Source: Clostridiales bacterium UBA2432
GTDB lineage: Bacteria; Bacillota; Clostridia; Lachnospirales; Vallitaleaceae
DNA length: 64,000 nt
Direction of reading: 5' to 3'
NCBI GenBank assembly: GCA_002342805.1
Contig: DDQW01000080.1
Location: 137,046-201,045, forward strand
The number at the start of each line of letters is the position of its first letter. Within the stretch, counting starts at the first letter, position 1. Made by a program: the position numbers and the translations under genes. Below the pieces are notes generated by a model. It made no database searches. It was not told the DNA's origin and was given only the letters and a program-made list of their open reading frames with translations. Below are positions 52,701 through 61,892 of this stretch, one piece after another.

Positions 52701-53765
52701 TCACTTATCCACGTCTAAGGACATGTCTCCCGATTTTATCCACATTTTCTTGCGCATGAGCTCTGAAATTGTGAGTGTTAGTATTGCCGGCAAGATAAAA
52801 TGCAAGAAGAGAATCTGTATGAAAAGTATGGCTGGACTACGTCCACCTGACATATCCTGCCATGTCATAAATTGCCCAACTAAGCCACTTGTTCCCATCC
52901 CCGCACCTGAAGAATTATTGGTCATCTTAAATCCTATTGTTGACACAGGTCCTAAAATAGCTGAAGCCAGTGTTGGCGGAATCCAAATCCGAGGATTCTT
53001 AACAATATTTCCCACTTGAAGCATACTGGTTCCTAATCCTTGGGCAATCAAGCCACTCGTTTTATTCTCACGATAACTGGCCACTGCAAATCCAACCATC
53101 TGGGTTGAACAGCCGACAGTTGCCGCACCTGCTGCTAATCCGCTGAGTCCAAGAATAATAGATAAGGCCGCTGAACTGATAGGCAGTGTTAAGATCATGC
53201 CCATCAATGAACTTACGAACACCCCCATAATGAAGGGTTCCTGTTCTGTTGCAACAACAATTAACTGTCCTAGCATGGTCATAAAATCAGAAATATAAGG
53301 TCCAATCAAAAGTCCGACACCGGCTCCACTTATAATCGTTACAAGGGGTGTCAAAACAATATCTAGGCGGGTTTTTCCGGCAATGCGTCGTCCAATCTCT
53401 ATGCCGACAACTGCCGCAATAAATGCCCCTAAAGGCTCTCCCGGTCCGGATAAAATCACTTGCCCGTCTCCAAAAGCTGTGCCGGTTAAAACACTCTTGG
53501 CATAGCCCCCGATAAAACCAGTCACTGCTGAAGCATATAAGACCAAGGGGGACGCTTTAAAACGATGGGCAACACCGATTCCTATTCCTGCTCCCGTTAA
53601 GACGGAGGCCATTCTTCCCATCCAAACCAAAAACTCCAGTCCGGTCAAACTTCCAATCTGTTGCAAAATTAGACCGACAATAAGTGTGGCAAAAAGGCCT
53701 AAGGCCATACCACTTAACCCATCAACAAAAAAATGTTGAATCCACTGTTTCATTTTATTTTTCAT
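52701..53765 (-). CDS. PTS EIIC-like membrane protein (PTS_EIIC_2 family)
   Basis: 354 residues with about nine or ten membrane segments and many Gly-rich loops (GAGIGIGVAHRFKA, GGYAKSVLTGTAFGDGQ, SSGAGMGTSGLVGQ). This matches the stand-alone PTS EIIC-like family of Firmicutes that usually lacks EIIA and EIIB partners. Substrate and even the phosphorylation link are not known. It is in an operon between a HAD hydrolase (10-base overlap) and the BceR-type regulator (11 bases). Confidence 0.75.
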   Translation of the reverse strand: MKNKMKQWIQHFFVDGLSGMALGLFATLIVGLILQQIGSLTGLEFLVWMGRMASVLTGAGIGIGVAHRFKASPLVLYASAVTGFIGGYAKSVLTGTAFGDGQVILSGPGEPLGAFIAAVVGIEIGRRIAGKTRLDIVLTPLVTIISGAGVGLLIGPYISDFMTMLGQLIVVATEQEPFIMGVFVSSLMGMILTLPISSAALSIILGLSGLAAGAATVGCSTQMVGFAVASYRENKTSGLIAQGLGTSMLQVGNIVKNPRIWIPPTLASAILGPVSTIGFKMTNNSSGAGMGTSGLVGQFMTWQDMSGGRSPAILFIQILFLHFILPAILTLTISELMRKKMWIKSGDMSLDVDK

Positions 53766-54426
53766 CTGATTTTACCCCTTTAACGACTTCGCTAAGCCCA
53801 TTAAAATCATCCACAATATATTTGGGGGTGTAGTCTGCGACATGTTCTCTTTTTCGAAATCCCCATGTCACAAAACAAGAATCAACCCCAGCATTTTCTG
53901 CGGTCATGATATCGACTTCAGAGTCACCAACAAAAAGCACATCTGCCGGAGTAAGATTAAACCGATCCATGAGTTGATCAATTGCCCACGGATTAGGTTT
54001 AAAGGGTTGGCCTTCCTTAACTCCCCAAACACTTTCAAATGAAAATTCGTGCAAATGGTCCTTAACAATTTGCTGCACCATATCATCATTTTTATTTGAA
54101 TTGATTGCCATATAAACTTGCCCTTCAAGTTCACTTAATAATTCCTTGGCTCCCTCATAAGGTTTAAGATTGAAGTCATAATGTTGCTGATAATAGGTCA
54201 GCATCTCATGATAAAGGATCTTCAGCTCTTCCTCTGTTAATGAAGATTCTTTTAAGGTTCCTTTGACTGTATTCAATAAACCATTCCCTACAAATTCAAA
54301 ATACCCTTCCACCGGAAATGTTGGATAACCGTGTTTTTCAAGCATCATGTTCACGGATTTACTAATGCCACCAATCGAGTCCATTAAGGTTCCGTCTAAG
54401 TCAAAAATAATGAGTTGATATTTCAT
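53755..54426 (-). CDS. HAD hydrolase, phosphoglycolate-phosphatase-like
   Basis: 223 residues with HAD motifs: IIFDLDGTLMDS (Asp9, Asp11), MAINSNKN for motif II, a Lys in KPNPWAI, and VLFVGDSEVDIMTA for motif IV. A helical cap lies between motifs I and II. It acts on small phosphate esters; the substrate is unknown. It starts the operon with the EIIC-like gene. The ATG at 54426 has AGGAAG upstream. Confidence 0.88.
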   Translation of the reverse strand: MKYQLIIFDLDGTLMDSIGGISKSVNMMLEKHGYPTFPVEGYFEFVGNGLLNTVKGTLKESSLTEEELKILYHEMLTYYQQHYDFNLKPYEGAKELLSELEGQVYMAINSNKNDDMVQQIVKDHLHEFSFESVWGVKEGQPFKPNPWAIDQLMDRFNLTPADVLFVGDSEVDIMTAENAGVDSCFVTWGFRKREHVADYTPKYIVDDFNGLSEVVKGVKSDEK

Positions 54427-54524
54427 CGCTGTCACTTCCTCTTCTATCGTCAATTTATCCCATAAAGTATGTTTTACTTATTGTATCAAATGAATAGCGT
54501 CATGACTAGCATTCTAATGCATTC

Positions 54525-55214
54525 CTAACATTTTTTCATAAGGACACCAACCCAGATGAGATGGATAAGAACCGCCAACACTATGACAAGTACATCCTTG
54601 GGATTATGAATTAAACGAAGAATCCAATAAAAGGGGATTATTCCGGCAAGGATGCTAAGCCATGCTTTGCCAAAAAGGTCGGCCATGGATAGAATAATAA
54701 AAATACCCAGTCCTTTTGAGTAAGTAAGCCCTTGTACTTTATCCTCTGCAAAGAGAAAGAGTATGACGCCAACAAGTATACTTTCTAGGCTAATCAAAAG
54801 CATTATTAAGATCAAGATGATGCCATTTAATGTGTAAATATTCAAGACAAAATATGTCATTAGTGTGTAAATAATACTCCCCACAAAGGGCAAGACCAAA
54901 CGATGCGCCAGATATCCGGAATATCCTGCAGGTGTAATCGAAATCAATTCAAAAATCTTACCATCTTTTTCATCAATCATTAAAAAACCGGCAACCGTTC
55001 CTAACATCATCGGTGATAACAAGAAGCAGCCTCCTAAAACATACCCATAGTAGAGACTAAGGTCAAATCCAAGCTCACTTCCAAGCCAAGGCACCAGATA
55101 ATGCAAAAGAACTTTGATGAAGATTAATGCAAAAATAGGCACCAACATCAATAGTATTAATATAGGATCTCGACCAATCATTTTTATATCTGTTTTTAAA
55201 GCTGTTTTATTCAC
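54525..55214 (-). CDS. ABC-2 type exporter permease
   Basis: 229 residues with six membrane segments. It lacks strong motifs but has MIDEKDGKIFELISITPAGYS, the loop common in ABC-2 permeases. The start is a GTG at 55214, with GGAGG 8 bases upstream, overlapping the partner permease stop. With 55207-55899 and the ATPase at 55896-56750 it forms a complete exporter; the TetR gene upstream suggests induction by a toxic compound. Confidence 0.85.
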   Translation of the reverse strand: MNKTALKTDIKMIGRDPILILLMLVPIFALIFIKVLLHYLVPWLGSELGFDLSLYYGYVLGGCFLLSPMMLGTVAGFLMIDEKDGKIFELISITPAGYSGYLAHRLVLPFVGSIIYTLMTYFVLNIYTLNGIILILIMLLISLESILVGVILFLFAEDKVQGLTYSKGLGIFIILSMADLFGKAWLSILAGIIPFYWILRLIHNPKDVLVIVLAVLIHLIWVGVLMKKC

Positions 55215-55899
55215 CGAATCCACCTCCAAATATGATTTTATCCACACTATGCAAGCAAAAAACGGTTATAAAAACCAGATAAATCAGATTTAATGTTACC
55301 TCCATCCAATGAATACCTATAAAGGCACCATAAATCAACTTTAGTCCGGCAACACTCGGAAAAATATTAAAGATCCAACTATAAGGCGTTTTGATTAAGA
55401 GTAAAAAACACGGAAGTACGATAAAGAACATATAAGGGAGCATCTTTACAAAATATTCATTAACAGACTTACACTTTGCTGCAACAAAAAAACCATATAA
55501 GGTAAACAAGAGAGAAGACACACCAATTCCCACAATCAATAAGATCCACTGGACGCTTCCTCTATATGTTACAAGAGTAATCACACTACTTGCCACAATG
55601 GCTAAAAGCGTAAGCGATATTGCTTTTGCCATTAAATACTCTTTTGAACGCAGTGGTGTGACCACTAAATAGTCCAAAACACCTTGCGCTTTTTCCAACA
55701 TAACAATGCCTCCTATGAAGAAAAATCCAACGATTGATGGATCAAAATAGATAATGAGTGGCACAACAATTTGTCCCATATGGTCAGGAAGCTGGTAAAT
55801 AACGAGCATATATATTAGCGTTATAATCACATATACGGCATAAAAGCCCTGTTTCACTTGAAATTTCACATCTGCTTTTATTGCATTGGTAATTCTCAT
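55207..55899 (-). CDS. ABC-2 type exporter permease
   Basis: 230 residues with six membrane segments; MLEKAQGVLDYLVVTPLRSKEYLMAK is the conserved cytoplasmic region (given here as MLEKAQGVLDYL and TPLRSKEYLMAK). It overlaps both neighbours by a few bases, so all three exporter genes are translated together. This resembles fluoroquinolone-export-type permeases, but the cargo is not known. Confidence 0.85.
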   Translation of the reverse strand: MRITNAIKADVKFQVKQGFYAVYVIITLIYMLVIYQLPDHMGQIVVPLIIYFDPSIVGFFFIGGIVMLEKAQGVLDYLVVTPLRSKEYLMAKAISLTLLAIVASSVITLVTYRGSVQWILLIVGIGVSSLLFTLYGFFVAAKCKSVNEYFVKMLPYMFFIVLPCFLLLIKTPYSWIFNIFPSVAGLKLIYGAFIGIHWMEVTLNLIYLVFITVFCLHSVDKIIFGGGFGE

Positions 55900-56750
55900 G
55901 CCAGTTCCCTCCCCGTGAGTTTTATAAATATATCCTCGAGCGTTGCTTCCTGGCTATGAATTCGCTTTAGTTGGTGTTTATGTAAGATATCAAAAAAATG
56001 CTTGTTTTCTTGGATTGTTTTTAAGGGAAATTCTTCTGAGTATTCCTTCCCTTCCCTATAATAATCTAGCCGGACGGTTTGCCTACCATGTTGAACCATA
56101 AGTTCCCTTGGACTGTCAATGACAGGAATCTTGCCATCAACAATAAATGCCACCCGGTCACAAAGTTGCTCCGCAACGGTCATATTATGGGTGGTCAAAA
56201 AAATCGTTTTGCCCTGGCCTTTTAGCTCCATAATCATATCTTTAATAATTTTTGCATTGACCGGATCCAGTCCGGATGTGGGTTCATCAAAAAACAAAAT
56301 ATCCGGATCATGCATCAAAGAACGAATGAAATTTAACCGCATCTTCATTCCTTTTGAAAAACTCTCGACCTTCTTATCCTTGTCCGCAAGCAATCCAACC
56401 CGATCAAGCAAGGCATTAATATTCGTCGCTTTTTTCTGATAGTAGGAACTGATTAACTCTAGGTTTTCTTGGGCCGTTAACTTAATATAGAGGTTGGGAA
56501 AATCAAAGGCTACACCAACCTTTTCATAGAAATCATTATTCCATTTTCTTCGTTCTTTTCCCATAATCAAAACGTTACCTTCATAACCTCTTAATAGACC
56601 AATAAGAATTCTTTGGGTCGTTGTTTTTCCTGCCCCACTTGGCCCTAAAAAGCCAAAAATTTCACCTTGTTCAATAGAAAAATCAATCTTTCGTATGGCT
56701 TCTTTTCCCGATTTTTGATACACAAATTCTAACTCTTTGACTTGAATCAT
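55896..56750 (-). CDS. ABC exporter ATPase
   Basis: 284 residues: Walker A GPSGAGKTT, signature SKGMKMRLNF, Walker B DILFFDEPTSGLD, H-loop LTTHNMTVAEQL. The FSKGMKMRL signature (instead of LSGGQ) is common in ABC-2 drug-export ATPases. A short C-terminal domain follows residue 215. AAGGAG precedes the ATG at 56750. The gene is 54 bases after the TetR gene. Confidence 0.9.
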   Translation of the reverse strand: MIQVKELEFVYQKSGKEAIRKIDFSIEQGEIFGFLGPSGAGKTTTQRILIGLLRGYEGNVLIMGKERRKWNNDFYEKVGVAFDFPNLYIKLTAQENLELISSYYQKKATNINALLDRVGLLADKDKKVESFSKGMKMRLNFIRSLMHDPDILFFDEPTSGLDPVNAKIIKDMIMELKGQGKTIFLTTHNMTVAEQLCDRVAFIVDGKIPVIDSPRELMVQHGRQTVRLDYYREGKEYSEEFPLKTIQENKHFFDILHKHQLKRIHSQEATLEDIFIKLTGRELA

Positions 56751-56804
56751 ATGAACTCTCCTTTAACGGTCATCCGTTCTTTTTTGATTTAAAAAAATTT
56801 ATCT

Positions 56805-57410
56805 TTATTTGAAATCGCCAATTAAGGACATACTTCCTATAATATGGAACAAAAAATGTTCGGTAATCAATTTCTTGCGTATGGTTTCCTCTTTATAATT
56901 TTTTAATATGAATAAAAAGCCTTCGATAAATTGAATGGCGATAATCTCGGCCATCTCAGGGTGCACATGTGAATGCCCAAACTCTTCCATATGGCTAAGA
57001 AAATGCTCCGTCAGAACCTGCAACAAGATGTCGCGTGTTTTTTCAAATCGGGTTCCTTCACTGCCTTCAATAAGTAGAACAAAGCGATTAGAAAAAGGGG
57101 GAATATATGCTTCTATGAATTCAAACATTACACTTCGCCATTTTCTGACATTTGCAATCTCCCACAGGTAATCCGGTCGATTAATCTCATCATGGTGTTC
57201 TATAAAATAGACAAATTTATTATATTCACCTTCAACAAGAGCTTCATAAATTGCCTCTTTGCTGTCAAAATAATTATAAAAGTTGCCGATTGTCGTCCCG
57301 GCAGCTTTTATAATTTTACGCAATGAGGCATTCTTAAATCCTTTATCTAAAAATTCCTTTTCTGCGGCATCAAGGAGTGCCATGCGAACTTCTTCTTTTT
57401 TAATTTGCAT
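56805..57410 (-). CDS. TetR-family transcriptional regulator
   Basis: 201 residues. The N-terminal HTH (about 10-55) has LDKGFKNASLRKIIKAAGTT followed by IGNFYNYFDSKEAIYEAL, the TetR signature. The remainder is an all-helical ligand domain. It lies directly upstream of the exporter genes, likely in one transcript, and probably represses that unit. The promoter at 57438-57466 lies between CCTGTT and AACAGG arms that could be its operator. Confidence 0.92.
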   Translation of the reverse strand: MQIKKEEVRMALLDAAEKEFLDKGFKNASLRKIIKAAGTTIGNFYNYFDSKEAIYEALVEGEYNKFVYFIEHHDEINRPDYLWEIANVRKWRSVMFEFIEAYIPPFSNRFVLLIEGSEGTRFEKTRDILLQVLTEHFLSHMEEFGHSHVHPEMAEIIAIQFIEGFLFILKNYKEETIRKKLITEHFLFHIIGSMSLIGDFK

Positions 57411-57437
57411 AAAATATCACCTGTTCTTTTTTTACAC

Positions 57438-57466
57438 ATTATATACTATTTCTTAGCCAGCGTCAA
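57438..57466 (-). promoter_or_regulatory. Strong promoter of the TetR-exporter operon
   Basis: TTGACG (57461-57466), a 17-base spacer and a perfect TATAAT (57438-57443). Inverted arms CCTGTT and AACAGG bracket the promoter, about 50 bases apart, and may bind the TetR protein. Confidence 0.75.
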
Positions 57467-57546
57467 CAGGATTCGGGAATCTGTAAAGATTGTTTATCTA
57501 TCAATTTAGTATAGAACTTATAAAAGGCAAATTTTATTCCATTATT

Positions 57547-58293
57547 TTACGTATGCGATCCGCCCGATACAACGATGCACTCGCCTGTAACAAAGCTCGA
57601 ATCGTCCGACGATAAAAATGAAACAACCGCGGCTAATTCTTCCGGCTCTGCCAAACGATTCATTGGAATGGATGCGATAAATTTGTCTAGCACTTTTTCC
57701 GGAACAGCTTGTAGCATGTCAGTGTTTACATAACTAGGAGCTATTGCATTAACTGTGCAATTATTTCTTGCAATTTCTTTTGCCAGACTTTTAGTGAATC
57801 CAATTACTCCAGCTTTTGATGCTGCATAATTTGTCTGACCCAAGTTTCCAAAAGCAGACACGGATGTCATATTAACAATTTTACCATAGTTTTGTTCACG
57901 CATTTTAGCGACAACGCTTTTACAGCAATTATACACACCTTTCAAATTCACGTCAATGACCATGTCCCAATTCTCGTCATTCATCTTATGAAACATTGAA
58001 TCTCGTGTGATTCCTGCATTATTGACCAACACGTCAACTGTACCAAAGTCTGAATAAATCTGATTAAATGTTTGCGACACCTCTTGGCTTGAAGCAACAT
58101 TACAAATATACGCTTTGACCTTTCTTTGTTCACTCTCATCTATTAAGGATTCAATCACCTTTTTAAGCTTTTCTTCATTAATATCTATTAAGGCGATATT
58201 CGCCGCTCCATCCTTATATAATCGTCTGGCAATTGCCGCCCCAATTCCTTGTCCTGCACCTGTAATGACAACATTTTTATTTTTTAATCTCAT
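57547..58293 (-). CDS. Short-chain dehydrogenase/reductase (FabG-like)
   Basis: 248 residues with the SDR pattern: NAD(P) motif TGAGQGIGAAIA, NNAG at about residue 90, and catalytic YAASKAG with the Ser in MTSVSAFG. The residue after beta-2 is Asp (ALIDIN), which favours NAD(H). As the last gene of the sugar-acid cluster it is likely an oxidation enzyme that makes a keto acid, rather than a fatty-acid enzyme. GGAGG precedes the ATG at 58293; it overlaps the kinase gene by 17 bases. Confidence 0.88.
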   Translation of the reverse strand: MRLKNKNVVITGAGQGIGAAIARRLYKDGAANIALIDINEEKLKKVIESLIDESEQRKVKAYICNVASSQEVSQTFNQIYSDFGTVDVLVNNAGITRDSMFHKMNDENWDMVIDVNLKGVYNCCKSVVAKMREQNYGKIVNMTSVSAFGNLGQTNYAASKAGVIGFTKSLAKEIARNNCTVNAIAPSYVNTDMLQAVPEKVLDKFIASIPMNRLAEPEELAAVVSFLSSDDSSFVTGECIVVSGGSHT

Positions 58294-59731
58294 GCTTACC
58301 TCCATTTTTATTTATCTTATCTAATACCTCGAACAATCCATTTTTTTGCCCAACATTTCCTGGAAAAATAACATAATAAAGGTTTGGATATTTGCTTTCA
58401 GGACCTAATTTCCATACTGGCACGCCCTTTATAATCTGCCCTACAACTTTTGCTTTATGAACGACTAATCCCTTTGTTCCGATATCGCTTGATGTAATTC
58501 CACCTTTTGCCACAATAAATCTTGGTCGAATGGATAATTTTGATATCACTTGTGTCAATGCTTCTGAAACCTTAATCGAAATCATTAGCATCTTTTCCTT
58601 ATCTGTTGTGTATGTATCTTTTAGTTTTCTGGTAGTATAGATGACCGTTGTTATTCCCTTTTCAATGTGAGTTTCTATATAATCAACATATTTATTGATT
58701 TCTTGGTCGATATTTGTTCTTGATAAAATTTTGTGGACGTCAAATTCTATATATGCTAATGCATTACATTTTTCACGTAAAAACTCGATTTGTTCCGTTG
58801 TCTTTTTAACATGTGATCCAACAATAACTATGCCACCATTATTATTATTTTGAAACAACTCATCCTGTGTAAGCAAATCTTTATCGCTGACACCACCAAT
58901 TATTTTTGCAAAACTTGCCGCAGTTCTAAACATAAAGTTCTTACCTTCATTGATTGACTCTATCAAACACGTTGTAAACACCTTAACGTCCTCATATGTT
59001 AATGCATCAACTACAATTTTATCAAATCCATTTGTTGTATTTAATATAGTTAAAACACTATTATAATCCCTATCTCGAAGCATTTTTAGTGTAATTATTT
59101 TTACGGATTCACTTAAGTACTTGCCTTGCGTCTTTTCTTCAACCCATGCCGCCAAGTTTGAATTTTCATATCCAAATGTTTTGTCTTTTGAAAATTCCGT
59201 TTCTGCTACTGGTATTAGCCATTCTTTTTCTTTAACATAATGCACACCATCGATGGTATATCTACCACCTTCTGCAAAAAATGGTATGATAATTTCACCG
59301 TCATATTTCGTTTCAGAAGTTGTTTCTATTACTTTTTTTAAAATCTCAGTTTCAATTGGGTAGTGGCCTCTTAATGTAGAATCACTACGGCTAATAAGAA
59401 TAAATTCTTTCTTCTTTTTTTTAGAGATTGCAATAATGTTTTGTGCAATCTCTTGATGTAAATTTATGGTTTCATTTTCTGTACATCCTCGCGAATTTGT
59501 GAGAATATAAAACATATTATTTTCTTCATCAAAGCCCTGTTCAATACTTTTTGGGTCCCAATTTGTGTAAACATTAATATCATGAACTGTTTGTACTCCG
59601 GTCGGATCATCATCTAAAACAATAATTTTCTTATTGAGTTGCATCTGTACATCTAAAAATCCTTGTTCAATAGCATCATTAGACTCTTTAGAATATTGAT
59701 TGAGTACATCTTGATAATTTATTGATTTCAT
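58277..59731 (-). CDS. Four-carbon acid sugar kinase family protein (OtnK/DUF1537 type)
   Basis: 484 residues of the DUF1537 kinase family. N-terminal domain: VLDDDPTGVQTVHD (about 36-49) is the conserved DDxTG substrate region, and ISRSDSTLRGHYPIETE (about 112-128) the second motif. C-terminal nucleotide domain: VAKGGITSSDIGTKGL and VIFPGNVGQ. Known members phosphorylate 3-oxo-tetronate or erythronate-type acids on the terminal hydroxyl. It is longer than E. coli-type OtnK (about 420 residues). It lies between the thiolase and SDR genes; no OtnC-type aldolase or decarboxylase is adjacent. Confidence 0.85.
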   Translation of the reverse strand: MKSINYQDVLNQYSKESNDAIEQGFLDVQMQLNKKIIVLDDDPTGVQTVHDINVYTNWDPKSIEQGFDEENNMFYILTNSRGCTENETINLHQEIAQNIIAISKKKKKEFILISRSDSTLRGHYPIETEILKKVIETTSETKYDGEIIIPFFAEGGRYTIDGVHYVKEKEWLIPVAETEFSKDKTFGYENSNLAAWVEEKTQGKYLSESVKIITLKMLRDRDYNSVLTILNTTNGFDKIVVDALTYEDVKVFTTCLIESINEGKNFMFRTAASFAKIIGGVSDKDLLTQDELFQNNNNGGIVIVGSHVKKTTEQIEFLREKCNALAYIEFDVHKILSRTNIDQEINKYVDYIETHIEKGITTVIYTTRKLKDTYTTDKEKMLMISIKVSEALTQVISKLSIRPRFIVAKGGITSSDIGTKGLVVHKAKVVGQIIKGVPVWKLGPESKYPNLYYVIFPGNVGQKNGLFEVLDKINKNGGKHEIKK

Positions 59732-59746
59732 TTCATTAACCCTTTC

Positions 59747-60922
59747 TCAAATGTTTTCAATTATTATAGACATTCCCTGTCCTCCTCCAATACATAGTGT
59801 TGCTAAACCATATTTTACATTTCTTTTTTTCATTTCATCTATCAATTTTATGATGATAATTGTTCCAGTCGCACCAATAGGATGCCCCAGCGAAATACCA
59901 CTACCATTAACATTTACAATCTCAGGGTTAAGACCTAGCTCTTGAATACAGGCTATAGACTGAGAGGCAAACGCTTCATTTAATTCAATTAATCCTATGT
60001 CCTCTAATGAAATATCAATTTTTTCTAATAATTTTTTTGTCGCAATTACCGGTCCCATTCCCATTAAATTAGGATCCACACCACTAACTGCATATTCTAA
60101 TATTTTTGCAATCGGTTTACATCCTAGCTCATCTGCTTTTTCTTTACTCATTAAAGTTACAGCACCTGCACCATCGTTAATTCCGGAAGCATTACCTGCT
60201 GTTACAACTCCATCTTCTTGAAAAATAGGTTTTAAAGCGTTCAACTTTTCTATCGATGTTTTTCTAGGATGTTCATCTGTATCAAATAGTTTATTTTCAC
60301 GTTTTAGTTTGATTTCAATTGGAATTATCTGCTCGCTAAATCGATTTTGAAGAATTGCTGCTGCCGCTTTCTCTTGACTATCCAAGGCATATAAATCCAG
60401 ATCACTTCGCGTCAATTTATATTTTTTTGCTATATTTTCAGCTGTAACTCCAATATGCGTTCCTGAAAAAGGCTCACTTAAAGCATCCATTAATTGATCC
60501 TTAAGTTGATCGTTCCCCATACGTTTTCCCCATCGTACATTCTCAGAATAATAGGGATAATTACTCATGCTTTCAGCTCCGCCAGCAACAATAACCTCTG
60601 CATCCTTTCTTTCAATCATTAACGCACCATCTACTATTGATTGCATCCCTGAAGCACATAACCGGTTAACAGTCTGGGCTGAACTTGTTTCTGAACACCC
60701 AGCATTAAGGGCTGCTAGACGCGCTAAGAATGCATTGATTCCATATTGTCCCACACAGCCCATGATAACTTCATTGACATCATCACCTGAAATATTTGCC
60801 CGATTTATAGCTTCTTTTATCACAATTGATGCTAAGTCAATAGGACTATAATCTTTTAATGCTCCGCCATAACCTCCAATTGCTGTTCTTGCATATGACA
60901 CTACAACCACATCATTAAACAT
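59747..60922 (-). CDS. Acetyl-CoA acetyltransferase (thiolase)
   Basis: 391 residues, the standard thiolase length. Nucleophile Cys89 is in NRLCASGMQS, the active-site His is in GISLGHPIGATG, and the second Cys in ATLCIGGGQGMS. It condenses or cleaves acetoacetyl-CoA-type compounds. In this cluster it follows the BKACE gene, so it may process the CoA or acetoacetate products of that enzyme. AGGAGG precedes the ATG at 60922. Confidence 0.92.
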   Translation of the reverse strand: MFNDVVVVSYARTAIGGYGGALKDYSPIDLASIVIKEAINRANISGDDVNEVIMGCVGQYGINAFLARLAALNAGCSETSSAQTVNRLCASGMQSIVDGALMIERKDAEVIVAGGAESMSNYPYYSENVRWGKRMGNDQLKDQLMDALSEPFSGTHIGVTAENIAKKYKLTRSDLDLYALDSQEKAAAAILQNRFSEQIIPIEIKLKRENKLFDTDEHPRKTSIEKLNALKPIFQEDGVVTAGNASGINDGAGAVTLMSKEKADELGCKPIAKILEYAVSGVDPNLMGMGPVIATKKLLEKIDISLEDIGLIELNEAFASQSIACIQELGLNPEIVNVNGSGISLGHPIGATGTIIIIKLIDEMKKRNVKYGLATLCIGGGQGMSIIIENI

Positions 60923-60943
60923 ATGTGCCTCCTTAATAGTATG

Positions 60944-61873
60944 CTAAAAATTAACTTTATCTTTTCCTTTAAGACTCAACATTTCCCTCGCTTCATCCGG
61001 AGTAGCAATTTCATAATCTAAAGCTTCTAAAATATGTCTTATCTTCTGTACCTGCTGAGCATTATTAACTGCTAATTCTCCATTTGGTTTAATATACAAT
61101 CCATCCTCAAGACCAACACGTACATTACCACCATTAATGGCACACATTGTTGCATATCTATACATTCTTCTACCACCAGCTACTGTTGAATATTGGAGAT
61201 CATTTCCCAATATTTTTTTACCTTGATCTATCATAAACATCATACCCTCAAGGCTCATCGGCATTCCACCCATAACCCCAGGAACATATTGAACATAAAT
61301 TGGTTTTTTTATAATTCCCTGTTTCACAAAATATTCAAGGTTACTTAATTGACCATAGTCAAATACTTCAAACTCCGGTACTGTATTTGTTTCATTCATT
61401 ATATTGATACAATATTCCATATCAGCAAATGTATTTTTAAAAACATTATCGTATGTTCTCTGTAAAAAAGGTATTTCCCAATCATATTGCGCCTCTAATC
61501 CGTCAGCAAGTCTAGATAGAGAAAAATTAATCGACCCTCCATTTGCTGAAGCGATTTCAGGTTGAAATTTAGGTATTACTGCTAAACGTTCTTCCACTGT
61601 CATTCCTTGAGCTCCACCTGTAGTAATCCCTATAATAACATTACTTTTTTCATGAATTGATGCTAAAATATCTCCAAATATTTGATGATCAGCTGTAGGT
61701 TCACCATCCTCTTTTCTTGCATGTACATGAACGATTGAAGCTCCTGCTTCTGCTGCACCAACTGCATTATCGATAATCTGCTTTGGATTTCTTGGTAAAA
61801 ATGGTGACATTGATGGTGTATGAATACTGCCTGTAATTGCCGCTGTGATTATTACTTTTTTTTGTTTTCCCAT
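60944..61873 (-). CDS. Beta-keto acid cleavage enzyme (BKACE, DUF849 family)
   Basis: 309 residues. The zinc site is in SIVHVHARKEDG (His49, His51), with IGITTGGAQGMTVEERL and SANGGSINFS as further BKACE signatures, and VRVGLEDGLY carrying the conserved Arg and Glu. BKACE enzymes transfer the acyl part of a beta-keto acid to acetyl-CoA, giving acetoacetate and a new acyl-CoA; 3-keto-5-aminohexanoate is the classic substrate, but the family accepts many. The sugar-transport setting suggests a sugar-acid-derived keto acid here. Confidence 0.9.
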   Translation of the reverse strand: MGKQKKVIITAAITGSIHTPSMSPFLPRNPKQIIDNAVGAAEAGASIVHVHARKEDGEPTADHQIFGDILASIHEKSNVIIGITTGGAQGMTVEERLAVIPKFQPEIASANGGSINFSLSRLADGLEAQYDWEIPFLQRTYDNVFKNTFADMEYCINIMNETNTVPEFEVFDYGQLSNLEYFVKQGIIKKPIYVQYVPGVMGGMPMSLEGMMFMIDQGKKILGNDLQYSTVAGGRRMYRYATMCAINGGNVRVGLEDGLYIKPNGELAVNNAQQVQKIRHILEALDYEIATPDEAREMLSLKGKDKVNF

Positions 61874-61892
61874 TATTATCCTCCTGTGTTCC

